Source: Croceibacterium soli (lineage in GTDB: Bacteria > Pseudomonadota > Alphaproteobacteria > Sphingomonadales > Sphingomonadaceae). Taken from it: a stretch of DNA of 64,000 nucleotides. Location of the stretch: positions 248,001 through 312,000 of the forward strand of contig NZ_WTYK01000004.1 in the NCBI RefSeq assembly GCF_009828065.1. Direction: 5' to 3'. Shown here one piece after another: positions 24,220 through 32,829 of this stretch; position 1 is the first letter of the stretch; every line of letters starts with the position of its first letter. The notes under the pieces are model-generated. The model had not been told where the DNA came from, ran no database searches, and saw only the letters and a list, made by a program, of their open reading frames with translations. Both the position numbers and the translations under genes were made by a program.

Positions 24220-25797
24220 TTACTTCTTGGCCGGGGCCTTCTTGGCGGCGGGCTTCTTGGCTTCGGCCTTCTTGGCCGGCTCGGCTGCCTCGTCGCTCTT
24301 GGCGGGAGCCTTCTTGGCCGCCTTCTTCTCGGCAGGCTTGTCGCCAGCCGCCTTGGCGGCTTCCTTCTTCGGAGCGGCCTTCTTGGCGGGGGCTTCCTCG
24401 CCCTCAGCTGCAGCGGCCTTCTTCTTGGCCGGAGCCTTCTTCTTGGCCGCGGGCTTGGCTTCCTCGGTCTCTTCCGCTTCGATCGCTGCCTCGAGCTCCT
24501 CGCGCGTCACTTCGCGCTCGGTGATCTCGGCTTTGTCGAACAGGAAGTCGACGACCTTGTCCTCATAGAGCGGCGCGCGGAGCTGGGCCTGGGCCATCGG
24601 CTCGTTGCGGACGTACTCGACGAACCGCTCGCGGTCCTCCGGGCGATACTGCTGAGCGGCCTGCTGCAGCAGCATCTGCATTTCCTGGTTCGTCACTTCG
24701 ACGCCGTTGGACTGGCCGATTTCCGACAGGAGCAGGCCGAGCCGCACGCGGCGCTCGGCAATCCGGCGGTAATCGTCCTTCTCGTCCTCGATTTCCTGCA
24801 TCGCCGCCGCGGGATCTTCTTCCTTGGCGACTTCGGACTGGAGCTGCTGCCAGATCTGCTGGAATTCGGCTTCCACCATGCTCGGTGGAACTTCGAAATC
24901 GTAATCGGCGGCGAGCTTGTCGAGCAGCTGGCGCTTCATCTGCGTGCGGGTGAGGCCGGCAGTCTCCTGCTCCAGCTGGCCGCGCAGCAGCTGCTTCAGC
25001 TTGTCGAGGCTCTCGATGCCGAGCGACTTGGCGAACTCGTCGTCGACAGTGGTCTCGCCGGGCACTTTGACCTGCTTGACCTTGATGTCGAACTCGGCGT
25101 CCTTGCCCTTGAGGTTGGCCGCCGGATAGTCGCTCGGGAAAGTGACGGTGATCGTCTTCTCGTCGCCGGTCTTGAGGCCCGAGAGCTGTTCCTCGAAGCC
25201 GGGGATGAACTGGCCGGAGCCGATCACGAGCGGTGCGTCCTCGGCCTTGCCGCCTTCGAATTCCACGCCGTCGACGCGGCCGACGAAATCGATGATCAGC
25301 TGGTCGCCGTCAGCGGACTTCTTGCTCTTCGGCGCATCGACGTAGGTCTTCTGATTGCTCGCCAGGTTGGCGAGCGCCTCGTCCACCTGCTCGTCGGAGA
25401 CGGGCACGTTGAGCTTTTCCAGCGTCAGGCCCTCGATCGAAGGAGTCGCGATCTCCGGCAGCACTTCCAGCTCGACGGTGAGCTCGGCATCCTTGCCCTG
25501 CTCGTAACCTTCGCCCAGGTCGACTTTCGGCTGCAGCGCGGGGCGCAGCTTCTTCTCGCGCATCAGCTTATCGACCGATTCGCGCACCGTGGTGTTGAAC
25601 GCATCGGAGTGCAGCGCTTCGCCGTGCATCTTCTTGATCAGGTTCGCAGGCACTTTGCCCGGACGGAAACCCGGCATGCGCACCTGCGGCGCGACCTTCT
25701 TGACCTCGGCATCGATCCGCGCCTCGATGTCCTTTGCGGGAATGGTCACCGCGTAGGCGCGCTTGAGGCCTTCGTTGGTGGTTTCGACGATCTGCAT
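24220..25797 (-). CDS. tig: Trigger factor with Lys/Ala-rich C-terminal tail
   Basis: Ribosome-associated chaperone and prolyl isomerase of 525 residues. The ribosome-binding signature is in MPGFRPGKVPANLIKKMHG; the FKBP-type domain (GDQLIIDFVGRVDGVEFEGG, IPGFEEQLSGL) and the helical C-terminal domain follow. From about residue 447 there is an unusual 79-residue tail made almost only of Ala, Lys, Pro and Glu (repeats such as KKAPAKK), resembling histone-H1-like tails; E. coli trigger factor (432 aa) ends before it. The start ATG (25795-25797) opens MQIVETTNEGLKR as in the family; the open frame upstream runs into tRNA-Leu. A tRNA gene lies 57 bases upstream on the same strand. Confidence 0.95.
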   Translation of the reverse strand: MQIVETTNEGLKRAYAVTIPAKDIEARIDAEVKKVAPQVRMPGFRPGKVPANLIKKMHGEALHSDAFNTTVRESVDKLMREKKLRPALQPKVDLGEGYEQGKDAELTVELEVLPEIATPSIEGLTLEKLNVPVSDEQVDEALANLASNQKTYVDAPKSKKSADGDQLIIDFVGRVDGVEFEGGKAEDAPLVIGSGQFIPGFEEQLSGLKTGDEKTITVTFPSDYPAANLKGKDAEFDIKVKQVKVPGETTVDDEFAKSLGIESLDKLKQLLRGQLEQETAGLTRTQMKRQLLDKLAADYDFEVPPSMVEAEFQQIWQQLQSEVAKEEDPAAAMQEIEDEKDDYRRIAERRVRLGLLLSEIGQSNGVEVTNQEMQMLLQQAAQQYRPEDRERFVEYVRNEPMAQAQLRAPLYEDKVVDFLFDKAEITEREVTREELEAAIEAEETEEAKPAAKKKAPAKKKAAAAEGEEAPAKKAAPKKEAAKAAGDKPAEKKAAKKAPAKSDEAAEPAKKAEAKKPAAKKAPAKK

Positions 25798-25854
25798 TCT
25801 ATGCCTTCCAAAACATACCCGGGCCCCAAACCACTGGATTGAGCGCCGGGAAAC

Positions 25855-25939
25855 TGGTGCGGGCGAAGGGACTCGAACCCCCACATCTTGCGATACTGGA
25901 ACCTAAATCCAGCGCGTCTACCAGTTCCGCCACGCCCGC
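25855..25939 (-). tRNA. tRNA-Leu (anticodon TAG), CCA encoded
   Basis: On the minus strand a 7-bp acceptor stem GCGGGCG/CGCCCGC, the anticodon stem CTGGA/TCCAG with loop TTTAGGT (anticodon TAG, reads CUA/CUN), a long class II variable arm, the T-arm GGGGGTTCGAGTCCC and a genomic CCA. It lies just upstream of tig. Confidence 0.95.
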
Positions 25940-26096
25940 GGCCCAACGAACTTCTGCAGGCCGAAGCCCACAAACAGGCCGCCGCCGTTACAGATGCGGG
26001 GCCAAAAGGGCAAGCGGGACGGCAGGCTGTTTCGTCATCGCGGAACGCCCGTCCCCGGCGGCGCGTTGATTCCGCCGAGCGAAAGGAAACCCCGCG

Positions 26097-26405
26097 ATGC
26101 AAACCCACCAGCAGGAAGCAGAAGAATTCGGGGGCCGCACGGTTCCCCCGGCGACACCCCCCATGATCAACCGCAACGCCAGCGCGGAGGACGCGGCGAC
26201 GCGCCCGGACCAGGACGGCGACAGCGATTTCCCCGGCAGCAACCCGGACGAGATCGAGCCCGGCCAGGGCGACTTCGACGAGCCCGGCGGCGCGCCGGAA
26301 CAGGAAGTGCCCGATCGCGGCGACGACATCGACCAGCCCGGCTTCACTCCCGACGAAACCCCGTCGCAGCCGGACATGCCAAGCGAAACGCCGCCGCCGG
26401 ATTGA
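26097..26405 (+). CDS. Small acidic, probably disordered hypothetical protein
   Basis: A 102-residue protein with strong compositional bias: Asp, Glu, Pro, Gly and Gln dominate (DQDGDSDFPGSNPDEIEPG, EQEVPDRGDDIDQPGF), with no hydrophobic core, signal or cysteine. A good AAAGGAAA lies 8-15 bases before the ATG and base composition matches neighbouring genes, so it is probably translated. The stop is 30 bases before the DUF3297 gene. Function unknown; no family recognised. Confidence 0.6.
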   Translation: MQTHQQEAEEFGGRTVPPATPPMINRNASAEDAATRPDQDGDSDFPGSNPDEIEPGQGDFDEPGGAPEQEVPDRGDDIDQPGFTPDETPSQPDMPSETPPPD

Positions 26406-26435
26406 TTTTCCCCCCAGCGCGGTTAGGGGGGCGGC

Positions 26436-26720
26436 ATGAGCGAAGACAACGCCCCCGACATCCCGCCCGATCGCCTCGCGATCAACCCGCGCAGCGAGCA
26501 CTTCGATGCCGACAAGCTACAGCGTGGCGTCGGCATCCGCTTCAAGGGCGTCGTGCGCAACAATGTCGAGGAGTATTGCATCTCCGAAGGCTGGGTGCGC
26601 GTGCAGGCTGGCCGGGCGATGGACCGCAAGGGCCAGCCGCTGACGATCAAGCTGAACGGGCCGGTCGAAGCCTGGTACGAGGATCTTGGAGAGAACCCGC
26701 CGGTCGCCCGCAAGGACTGA
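26436..26720 (+). CDS. DUF3297 family protein
   Basis: A 94-residue soluble protein matching the small DUF3297 family: PPDRLAINPRSEHFDADKL, RGVGIRFKGVVRNNVEEYC, ISEGWVRVQAGRAMDRKG, TIKLNGPVEAWYED. The family is common in proteobacteria and has no established function. A GGGGGG tract precedes the ATG and could pair with CCCCCC 12 bases earlier, hiding the ribosome site in a short stem. It is 52 bases upstream of der. Confidence 0.85.
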   Translation: MSEDNAPDIPPDRLAINPRSEHFDADKLQRGVGIRFKGVVRNNVEEYCISEGWVRVQAGRAMDRKGQPLTIKLNGPVEAWYEDLGENPPVARKD

Positions 26721-26772
26721 CTTCGGCCGCTTTGTCTTGCCAAGCGCCAGGTGAAACGCCACTTGGCGCGGC

Positions 26773-28182
26773 ATGCGTATGCGTCCCCTCCCCCAAGTCG
26801 TCATCATCGGACGCCCCAACGTCGGCAAATCGACGATTTTCAATCGGCTCGTCGGCAAGCGCATCGCGCTGGTCGACGACCAGCCCGGCGTCACCCGCGA
26901 CCGGCGCTACGGCGACGTTTCGCTGCTCGGCCTCGATTTCCAGGTGGTCGATACCGCCGGCTGGGAGGACGAGGAGCCCGACACCCTTCCCGGCCGGATG
27001 CGCGCCCAGACCGAAATGTCGCTGAAGGGCGCCGACGTCGCGCTGTTCGTGATCGATTCGCGCGCCGGCCTGACGCCGCTGGACGAGGAGATCGCCCGCT
27101 GGCTGCGCGGACAGAACGTGCCCGTGCTGCTGCTGGCCAACAAGGCCGAGGGCCGCTCCGGCGACGACGGCATCATGGAAGCTTACGCGCTCGGCTTCGG
27201 CGATCCGATCCCGTTCTCTGCCGAGCACGGCCTGGGCACGGTGGACCTGTTCGAGGCGCTGCGCCCGCATATCGAGGGCGAGGAGCTCGACGAGGACGAG
27301 TTTGAGGAGCCCGCAGAAGGCGGTGAAGGGGAAGAGGAGGAAGAGCATGACAGCTCCGCCCCCCTTTCGCTCGCCATCGTCGGCCGTCCGAACGCCGGCA
27401 AGTCGACGCTGATCAACCGCTTGCTGGGCGAAGACCGTCTGCTGACGGGGCCCGAGGCGGGGATCACCCGCGATTCGATCTCCGTCGACTGGCAGTGGAC
27501 CGATCCGGCGACCGGCGAACCGCGCGAGATCAAGCTGGTCGACACCGCGGGCATGCGCAAGAAGGCCAAAGTCCAGGACAAGCTCGAGCGGCTGTCTGTC
27601 GCCGACGCGCGCCATGCGATCGACTATGCCGAAGTCGTCGTGCTGCTGCTCGACGCCACCCGCGGCCTGGAGGTGCAGGACCTCAAGATCGCCAACCTCG
27701 TGCTGGAGGAAGGCCGGGCGCTGATCGTAGCGGTCAACAAGTGGGACATCGCCGAGGGCCCCAGCGCGCTGTTCAACGGCATCCGCACCGCGCTCGACGA
27801 AGGCCTTGCGCAGCTCAAGGGCGTGCCCCTGGTCGCCGTCTCGGCGATCACCGGCAAAGGCCTCGACCAGATGCTCTCCGCCGCGTTCGAAGTGCGCGAA
27901 GCCTGGAGCCGGCGCGTCTCGACCGCCGCCCTCAATCGCTGGTTCGAGCAGGCCGTGGACGCCAATCCCCCGCCGGCCCCCGGCGGCAAGCGGATCAAGC
28001 TGCGCTACATCACTCAGTCGAGCACGCGCCCGCCGCGCTTCGTGATCTTCGGCACGCGGCTGACCGAGCTGCCGACAAGCTACGAGCGCTACCTGCTCAA
28101 CGGCATTCGCCGCGAGCTGGGCTTCGGCGCCGTGCCGGTGCGCCTAACGCTGAAGAGCCCGAAGAACCCGTTCGGCAACTGA
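26773..28182 (+). CDS. der: Ribosome biogenesis GTPase Der (EngA)
   Basis: Essential GTPase of 469 residues for 50S subunit assembly, with two tandem G domains. G1 motifs GRPNVGKSTIFNRL (near residue 12) and GRPNAGKSTLINRLL (near residue 205), G3 motifs DTAGWEDE and DTAGMRKKAK, and G4 motifs NKAEG and NKWD are all visible, followed by the KH-like domain (KLRYITQSSTRPPRFVIFG). The linker between G domains is very acidic (EELDEDEFEEPAEGGEGEEEEEHD, residues about 175-198), typical of the family but long. Two ATGs, two codons apart, are possible starts. Confidence 0.97.
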   Translation: MRMRPLPQVVIIGRPNVGKSTIFNRLVGKRIALVDDQPGVTRDRRYGDVSLLGLDFQVVDTAGWEDEEPDTLPGRMRAQTEMSLKGADVALFVIDSRAGLTPLDEEIARWLRGQNVPVLLLANKAEGRSGDDGIMEAYALGFGDPIPFSAEHGLGTVDLFEALRPHIEGEELDEDEFEEPAEGGEGEEEEEHDSSAPLSLAIVGRPNAGKSTLINRLLGEDRLLTGPEAGITRDSISVDWQWTDPATGEPREIKLVDTAGMRKKAKVQDKLERLSVADARHAIDYAEVVVLLLDATRGLEVQDLKIANLVLEEGRALIVAVNKWDIAEGPSALFNGIRTALDEGLAQLKGVPLVAVSAITGKGLDQMLSAAFEVREAWSRRVSTAALNRWFEQAVDANPPPAPGGKRIKLRYITQSSTRPPRFVIFGTRLTELPTSYERYLLNGIRRELGFGAVPVRLTLKSPKNPFGN

Positions 28183-28198
28183 GTCGGGGAGGCGCCGT

Positions 28199-29146
28199 TT
28201 AGGTCGCCTTCAGTTGCATTTCGCAGCGGACTCCGTCCGGCGCGAAATCGATCTTGAAGCTGGTTGCGGCCGAATGCATCGACAGGATGCGGCTGCCGAG
28301 CCCGCGCCGCTCCGGCTTCACCACCGGCGGGCCGCCGTACTCGCGCCAGCGCAGCGTCACCATGCCGCCCTCGCGCTCGCCCCACTCCAGTTCGACCCAG
28401 CCGTGGGGCACGCTCAGTGCGCCGTACTTGATTGCGTTCGTCGCCAGTTCGTGCAGCGCGAGCACCGCGGGAACGCAGCAATCGCGGTGAACCTGCTGCG
28501 GAGCGCCTGACAGACGGATGTCGTAATCGCTCTGGAACGGCCGCAGCGCCTCTTCGGCCAGATCGGGCAAGGCACAGGCAACCGTGCTGTCTCCGCCGAG
28601 CAGGGACGTGGCCCGGTCGAGCGCCGCCAGGCGCTCGGCGAAAGCGATATGCGCCTTCTCCGGATCGGCGTGACGATGGGTCAGCGACGACAGCGAGCCG
28701 ACCACCGCCAGCATGTTCTTCATCCTGTGGCGCAGCTCCGCGTTGAGCAGTTCCTCGCGCGTGGAGACCTCCTCCAGCTCGATGAAGGTCTGGCGCAGCG
28801 TCTCGCCGATAAAGATCAGCAGCACGCACGACAGCACGGACAGGGCGAGGATCGCCGCGCCCTCCGGCGTTTCGATCAGCGGCGGCTCGCCGTGCATGAA
28901 CAGCAGCCACGCAGCAACGGCGCTAAGCAGCGCGACGAGGGCGCCGTAGCGCCAGCCGAGAAACAGGGCCGCCAGTGCGATGGCGGGAAAATAGGTGACG
29001 AAAGGAAACCCGCTGCGTTCGCCGTCTATCGCCAGCCGGAGCGCTGTCGGAAGCACCACCGCGGCGGCGGTCCAGGCCAGGCCGCTCGAAAGCGACTGGC
29101 GCGCAAGCATCGCCTGCCGGACCCGCCCTGTGAGTCGCGATGACAT
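28199..29146 (-). CDS. Sensor histidine kinase, HWE/HisKA_2 type with DUF4118
   Basis: Membrane histidine kinase of 315 residues. The first 125 residues form a DUF4118-like membrane domain with about four helices (VTYFPAIALAALFLGWRYGALVALL, given in two pieces; AILALSVLSCVLLIF). The dimerisation/phosphoacceptor helix has ELRHRMKNMLAVVGSL, the RHR-x-K-N pattern of HWE/HisKA_2 kinases, then ALHELATNAIKYGAL (N box) and RGLGSRIL (G box). Such kinases often act in the alphaproteobacterial general stress response or light sensing. No response regulator, PhyR or sigma-EcfG gene is nearby, so it is an orphan here. Confidence 0.85.
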   Translation of the reverse strand: MSSRLTGRVRQAMLARQSLSSGLAWTAAAVVLPTALRLAIDGERSGFPFVTYFPAIALAALFLGWRYGALVALLSAVAAWLLFMHGEPPLIETPEGAAILALSVLSCVLLIFIGETLRQTFIELEEVSTREELLNAELRHRMKNMLAVVGSLSSLTHRHADPEKAHIAFAERLAALDRATSLLGGDSTVACALPDLAEEALRPFQSDYDIRLSGAPQQVHRDCCVPAVLALHELATNAIKYGALSVPHGWVELEWGEREGGMVTLRWREYGGPPVVKPERRGLGSRILSMHSAATSFKIDFAPDGVRCEMQLKAT

Positions 29147-29244
29147 GTGCCCGCCGCCCTCCCCGTTAACCGGGAGTATGCGCTGTCGGGCGGAATTTGA
29201 AGGTAAATCAACCGCTCCGCATTAATACGGTGCCGGTCGAAGCC

Positions 29245-29733
29245 TTAGCTGTCGCCGTCACCCGCGGGCTTGCTTTGCAGCTGAACGTAGTTCTGCAGCC
29301 CCATCCGCTCGATCATGTCGAACTGCTTCTCGAGAAAGTCGACATGCTCCTCCTCGTTCTCGAGGATCCGCTCGAACACTTCGCGGCTGGTGTAATCGCG
29401 CACCGTCTCGCAGTGCTGGATCGCGTCCTTCAGCAGCGGGATGGCTTCCATCTCCAGCGCCAGATCGGCCCGGAGGATCTCCTCGACCGTTTCACCGACC
29501 TTGAGCTTGTGCAGCGCCTGGAAGTTGGGCAGCCCTTCGAGGAACAGGATACGGTCCGCCAGGGTGTCCGCATGCTTCATCTCGTCGATCGACTCGTGGC
29601 GTTCGTACTCCGCGAGCTTGTGGATCCCCCAGTTGTCCAGCACGCGGTAGTGCAGCCAATACTGGTTGATCGCGGTCAGCTCGTTGGTGAGCGCCTTGTT
29701 GAGATAGTCGATGACAGTGTCGTCGCCTTTCAT
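29245..29733 (-). CDS. bfr: Bacterioferritin
   Basis: Iron-storage protein of 162 residues that forms a 24-mer with haem between subunit pairs. Ferroxidase ligands are visible in LTNELTAINQYWLHY (Glu), EYERHESIDEMKHAD (Glu, the haem-ligand Met and His), ALEMEAIPLLKDAI (Glu) and ILENEEEHVDFLE (Glu, His). The ATG (29731-29733) follows AGGGAAGC. It lies downstream of bfd on the same strand (132-base gap), the usual pairing of store and release partner. Confidence 0.96.
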   Translation of the reverse strand: MKGDDTVIDYLNKALTNELTAINQYWLHYRVLDNWGIHKLAEYERHESIDEMKHADTLADRILFLEGLPNFQALHKLKVGETVEEILRADLALEMEAIPLLKDAIQHCETVRDYTSREVFERILENEEEHVDFLEKQFDMIERMGLQNYVQLQSKPAGDGDS

Positions 29734-29865
29734 GCCGCTTCCCTTTCGTGAGCCGGGGATCAGCATGCGCCTCGGGCCGGGGATTTGGCAAGCGCGAACG
29801 CCCTCGCAGAGAGCGAAAAACGGCGGAATTCCGCGCTTTTGCGAATGCGTGTCAGGACGCTCGGT

Positions 29866-30057
29866 TCAGGCGGCTATGGCCTGGTGGCAGCAGCCCTCGC
29901 GCTCCTCGATCAAGATCTCCGCCGCGTCGTCCAGGCACTGCGCGCACTGCGGGCGCTTGCCCAGGAACGCGTAGACCGCATCGGCATCGCCGGGGCAGCG
30001 GCGCGCCGCGCAGCGCAGGTCCGTTTCCCTGATGGCATTGCAGATGCAGACGTACAT
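29866..30057 (-). CDS. bfd: Bacterioferritin-associated ferredoxin
   Basis: A 63-residue [2Fe-2S] protein that delivers electrons to bacterioferritin to release iron. The four cluster cysteines are in MYVCICNAI (C-x-C) and RPQCAQCLDD (C-x2-C), the Bfd spacing. The ATG at 30055-30057 follows GAGAG. A Fur-box-like sequence lies 34 bases upstream. The C-terminal GCCHQAIAA adds two more Cys residues. Confidence 0.92.
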   Translation of the reverse strand: MYVCICNAIRETDLRCAARRCPGDADAVYAFLGKRPQCAQCLDDAAEILIEEREGCCHQAIAA

Positions 30058-30090
30058 TCGACAGCTCTCTCGACGATTCGTAAGCAAGCT

Positions 30091-30108
30091 AATGCGAATG
30101 GGTTGCAA
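30091..30108 (-). promoter_or_regulatory. Candidate iron-regulator (Fur-like) box upstream of bfd
   Basis: AATGCGAATGGGTTGCAA shares its left half (TGCGAAT) with the site between the TonB receptors at 52723 and sits just before bfd. The right half is weak, so this is only a candidate. Confidence 0.3.
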
Positions 30109-30122
30109 TATCAAGCCTCGTG

Positions 30123-31367
30123 TCACCGAAGGAGCGCAAACACCCTGCCGTACGTGAGGCAACGCCACAGCCATTCGAGCGGGCCGTACCGGAACCGCAC
30201 CAGCCACGCCGGGGACCACGCCAGCATCAGCGCCCATGCCGCCAGTACGACGCCCAGTAGCTCCACGCGCCCCAGCTGGCCGAACAGCCCCAGGGCCCAG
30301 CCGTGGAAGACAAACATCATCAGCACCGAAGTGCCGAGATAATTGCTGAACGCCATCCGCCCGGCGGCGGCGAAGCAGCTGCCGAGCCAGCCCCGCACAG
30401 CGTTCGGCGCCCACAGCGAAAGCAGCGCCGCGAGGCCCAGGACCATCGGCAGCTGGCCCACGCGCGCCAGGCCGTTGAACACGAACAGGGTCAGGCCGAA
30501 GGGGAAATCCGCACGGTACGGCCACAAGGCGATCGGCACCGTAGCCAGCGCGCCCACGGTAACGCCGATCCAGCCCCAGCGGCGCAATCGCGCGGGATCC
30601 ATCCCGCCGCTGAACAGGCCCATCCGGAACAGCGCCGCGCCGATGAGCATCAGCGGGAGCGTTTCGGTGGATACGACCAGCACCACTTCCTGCGGCAGTT
30701 GCCCGGAATGCTCGCTCACCGCCGCCTGCACGATCTCGGCGTAGCTTCCCTCCCGGTAGAGGAGGGATTCCGCTCGCGCCTGATCGAGCGCATCCTGCGC
30801 CGCCTTGGGCGAGCCCAATTCGGCACCGCCGGCGGCGCCCAGCAACGCGATCATTACGACGAGCCCGGACACATACGAAGCGACGCCGACGTAGAGCTGC
30901 TTGCGAGCCGTCCAATCCAGCATCGGCAGCGCGAACATGCCGGCAACGGCGTAGACAGTCAGGATATCGCCGCGCCAGATCAGGAAGTAGTGGAGCAGCC
31001 CGAACGCCAGCAGGACCACCAGGCGCCGGAACTGCAGCGAATGGCCCAGTCCGCGCTCGCTGGCGCGCTGCAGGAACAGATAGATCCCGGCGCCGAACAG
31101 CAGCGAGAACAGCCCGCGGAACTTGTTGTCGACGAAGATCGCCTGGAAGAGCCAGACCAGCTTGTCGCCGCCGGTTGCCGGTTCGACTAGCGCCGGCGGC
31201 CAAAAGTAGGCCATGTAGGGCTGCCCGAACGCGGTGATGTTGGCGAAGAGAATGCCCAGCACCGCCACGCCGCGGATGAAGTCCAGCGTGACGAGCCGCT
31301 CCCCGGCCCGGACCGGCTGAACGGGCGCGCCGGCAGCCGGCGTGTGCGAGAGGCCCGCTTCGGTCAT
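30123..31367 (-). CDS. DUF418 domain-containing membrane protein
   Basis: Polytopic inner-membrane protein of 414 residues with about ten hydrophobic segments. The family N terminus RLVTLDFIRGVAVLGILFAN is clear, as are FSLLFGAGIYLFLQR and the C-terminal DUF418 region (GRMAFSNYLGTSVLMMFVF, FRYGPLEWLWRCLTYGR). DUF418 proteins resemble acyltransferase_3-type membrane proteins and YeiB; no function is established. It is 65 bases upstream of bfd on the same strand and 48 bases downstream of the SPOR gene. Confidence 0.88.
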   Translation of the reverse strand: MTEAGLSHTPAAGAPVQPVRAGERLVTLDFIRGVAVLGILFANITAFGQPYMAYFWPPALVEPATGGDKLVWLFQAIFVDNKFRGLFSLLFGAGIYLFLQRASERGLGHSLQFRRLVVLLAFGLLHYFLIWRGDILTVYAVAGMFALPMLDWTARKQLYVGVASYVSGLVVMIALLGAAGGAELGSPKAAQDALDQARAESLLYREGSYAEIVQAAVSEHSGQLPQEVVLVVSTETLPLMLIGAALFRMGLFSGGMDPARLRRWGWIGVTVGALATVPIALWPYRADFPFGLTLFVFNGLARVGQLPMVLGLAALLSLWAPNAVRGWLGSCFAAAGRMAFSNYLGTSVLMMFVFHGWALGLFGQLGRVELLGVVLAAWALMLAWSPAWLVRFRYGPLEWLWRCLTYGRVFALLR

Positions 31368-31415
31368 GGCGATGGTGGCGATCTCCCGCGTGAGAACCGC
31401 GGTTAGCCGTGATCG

Positions 31416-32582
31416 TCAGCGGGTGACAAGGCACTCCTGCCCAGCACGCTTGAGCGAGCGGCAGGCGGATTCGGCGCTCTCGCGGCTGGCATAGCCGCCG
31501 ACCTGGAGCTTGGTCATGCCGCCAGCGGCGACCAGGAGCCTGCTCTTGCCGGCCAGTTCGCCGCGCCCGCGGAGCTTGGCCCACAGCCGGTCCGCGTTGC
31601 CGCGCACCGAGAATGCACCGAGCTGCACGCGCCAGGGCCCGTCGGAGGCGGCGACGGCAGGCCGTGCGGGCGCCCCGGACTTGGCTGCCGGCTTGGCTTG
31701 CGGCTTGGACGCGGCGGCCCGCTGCTGTGGGGCCACGGCCGGAGCGCGGGCATAGCTTGCGCCAGCTTCCGCAGGGCTTTCCGTGCCGGTGGCCCGGCTC
31801 GCTTCGGCGACCGCGGCGCGGGCCGCGGCAACGGAGGGAGAGACGGCCGCGCTGGCCGCTGGCTGCGGAGGCCGGGGCGGAGAGGCGACCACCAGCGGCG
31901 GCTGGGCCATCGGCGCGCCGGCAGTTGCAGTTGCACCCGAGCTTGCACTGACGCTCGGCCCCATCTCGAGATCGGCTGCAGCGAACTGGCGGCCGCGCGT
32001 CGCATCGGCCTGCCGCTGCAGCTCGACGGCAAGGCCCGCCCCCTGCTGTCGCTGCGCGAGTGGGATGTGCTGGTCCATTTGCGCCAGGGCGGCCGCCGCC
32101 TGCGGCAGCCCTTGCGCGTTGGCAAGCGTCAGAAGGGCATAGGCGCGCACCCAGTCTTCCGGCACGATGTCGCCGTTGAAGTGAGCAACCCCGAGCAGGT
32201 AAGCCGCGCGCGGATCGCCGCGTGCCGCGGCATTCTGGATGTAGGGCAGCGCAGCCAGTTGCCGGCCGCTCTGGAACAGCATCAGCCCGTAAGTGTCGGC
32301 CGCCTGCAGGTGTCCGGCCGCTGCCGCTCGGGCATAAAGCGCCTCCGCCCGCGCCGGATCGGCGGTCACGCCGCGCCCGAGTCGGTAGGCCTGGCCCAGG
32401 TTGAACATCGCATCGGCGTCGCCGGCCGCCGCCGGGCCTTCCCATTCGCGCACGGCCGTGGCGTAATCGCCCCTGCCCCAGGCGTCGACGCCGGCCTTCA
32501 CGTCGGCCAGGGCCGCGCCGCTGGCGAGCAGCATTCCAAGCGCCGCCGCCGTCAGCATCGCTCGCCCGGTTCTCTGCTTCAT
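31416..32582 (-). CDS. Secreted Sel1/TPR-repeat protein with C-terminal SPOR domain
   Basis: Envelope protein of 388 residues. The signal peptide is AMLTAAALGMLLASGAALA. Sel1-like repeats occupy about residues 30-175 (AMFNLGQAYRLGRGV, AADTYGLMLFQSGR, AAYLLGVAHFNGD), followed by an Ala/Pro-rich linker and a SPOR domain (GPWRVQLGAFSVRGNADRLW to the end), which binds septal peptidoglycan lacking stem peptides. The ATG (32580-32582) follows GGGGTAGAG. It is divergent from the ParA gene, and another SPOR protein lies on the far side of that cluster, suggesting a link to division or envelope positioning. Confidence 0.85.
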   Translation of the reverse strand: MKQRTGRAMLTAAALGMLLASGAALADVKAGVDAWGRGDYATAVREWEGPAAAGDADAMFNLGQAYRLGRGVTADPARAEALYARAAAAGHLQAADTYGLMLFQSGRQLAALPYIQNAAARGDPRAAYLLGVAHFNGDIVPEDWVRAYALLTLANAQGLPQAAAALAQMDQHIPLAQRQQGAGLAVELQRQADATRGRQFAAADLEMGPSVSASSGATATAGAPMAQPPLVVASPPRPPQPAASAAVSPSVAAARAAVAEASRATGTESPAEAGASYARAPAVAPQQRAAASKPQAKPAAKSGAPARPAVAASDGPWRVQLGAFSVRGNADRLWAKLRGRGELAGKSRLLVAAGGMTKLQVGGYASRESAESACRSLKRAGQECLVTR

Positions 32583-32829
32583 CGCTCTACCCCACGGATC
32601 GCGTCCGTTGCATTTCAACCTGCCATAGTAAACGCAGCGTTAGCAAAAGCTTTATGCCGGCGAGACCGCATCTCGCGGCCGGCCCGAAGCGGCACACATC
32701 GCGGCCGGGCCGTGAAGACCCCACAGGCCCTGCCCCCCGTTAACTCAAATTTAGTGGTGATCTGCGATCCCGCTTGCCGAAGGGGCTGGAGATTTTCCCG
32801 CCAGTCGCAATTCTCAGGGGGATTTGGCC

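Noticed and set aside
29245-30057. bfd and bfr as parts of an encapsulin iron-storage system
   Set aside because: No encapsulin shell gene is present; the pair is the ordinary bacterioferritin set.
30058-32445. Long 5' extension of the bfd frame through the DUF418 and SPOR genes
   Set aside because: Only the last 63 codons have family features, with their own ATG and ribosome site; the rest is antisense-like low-complexity translation.
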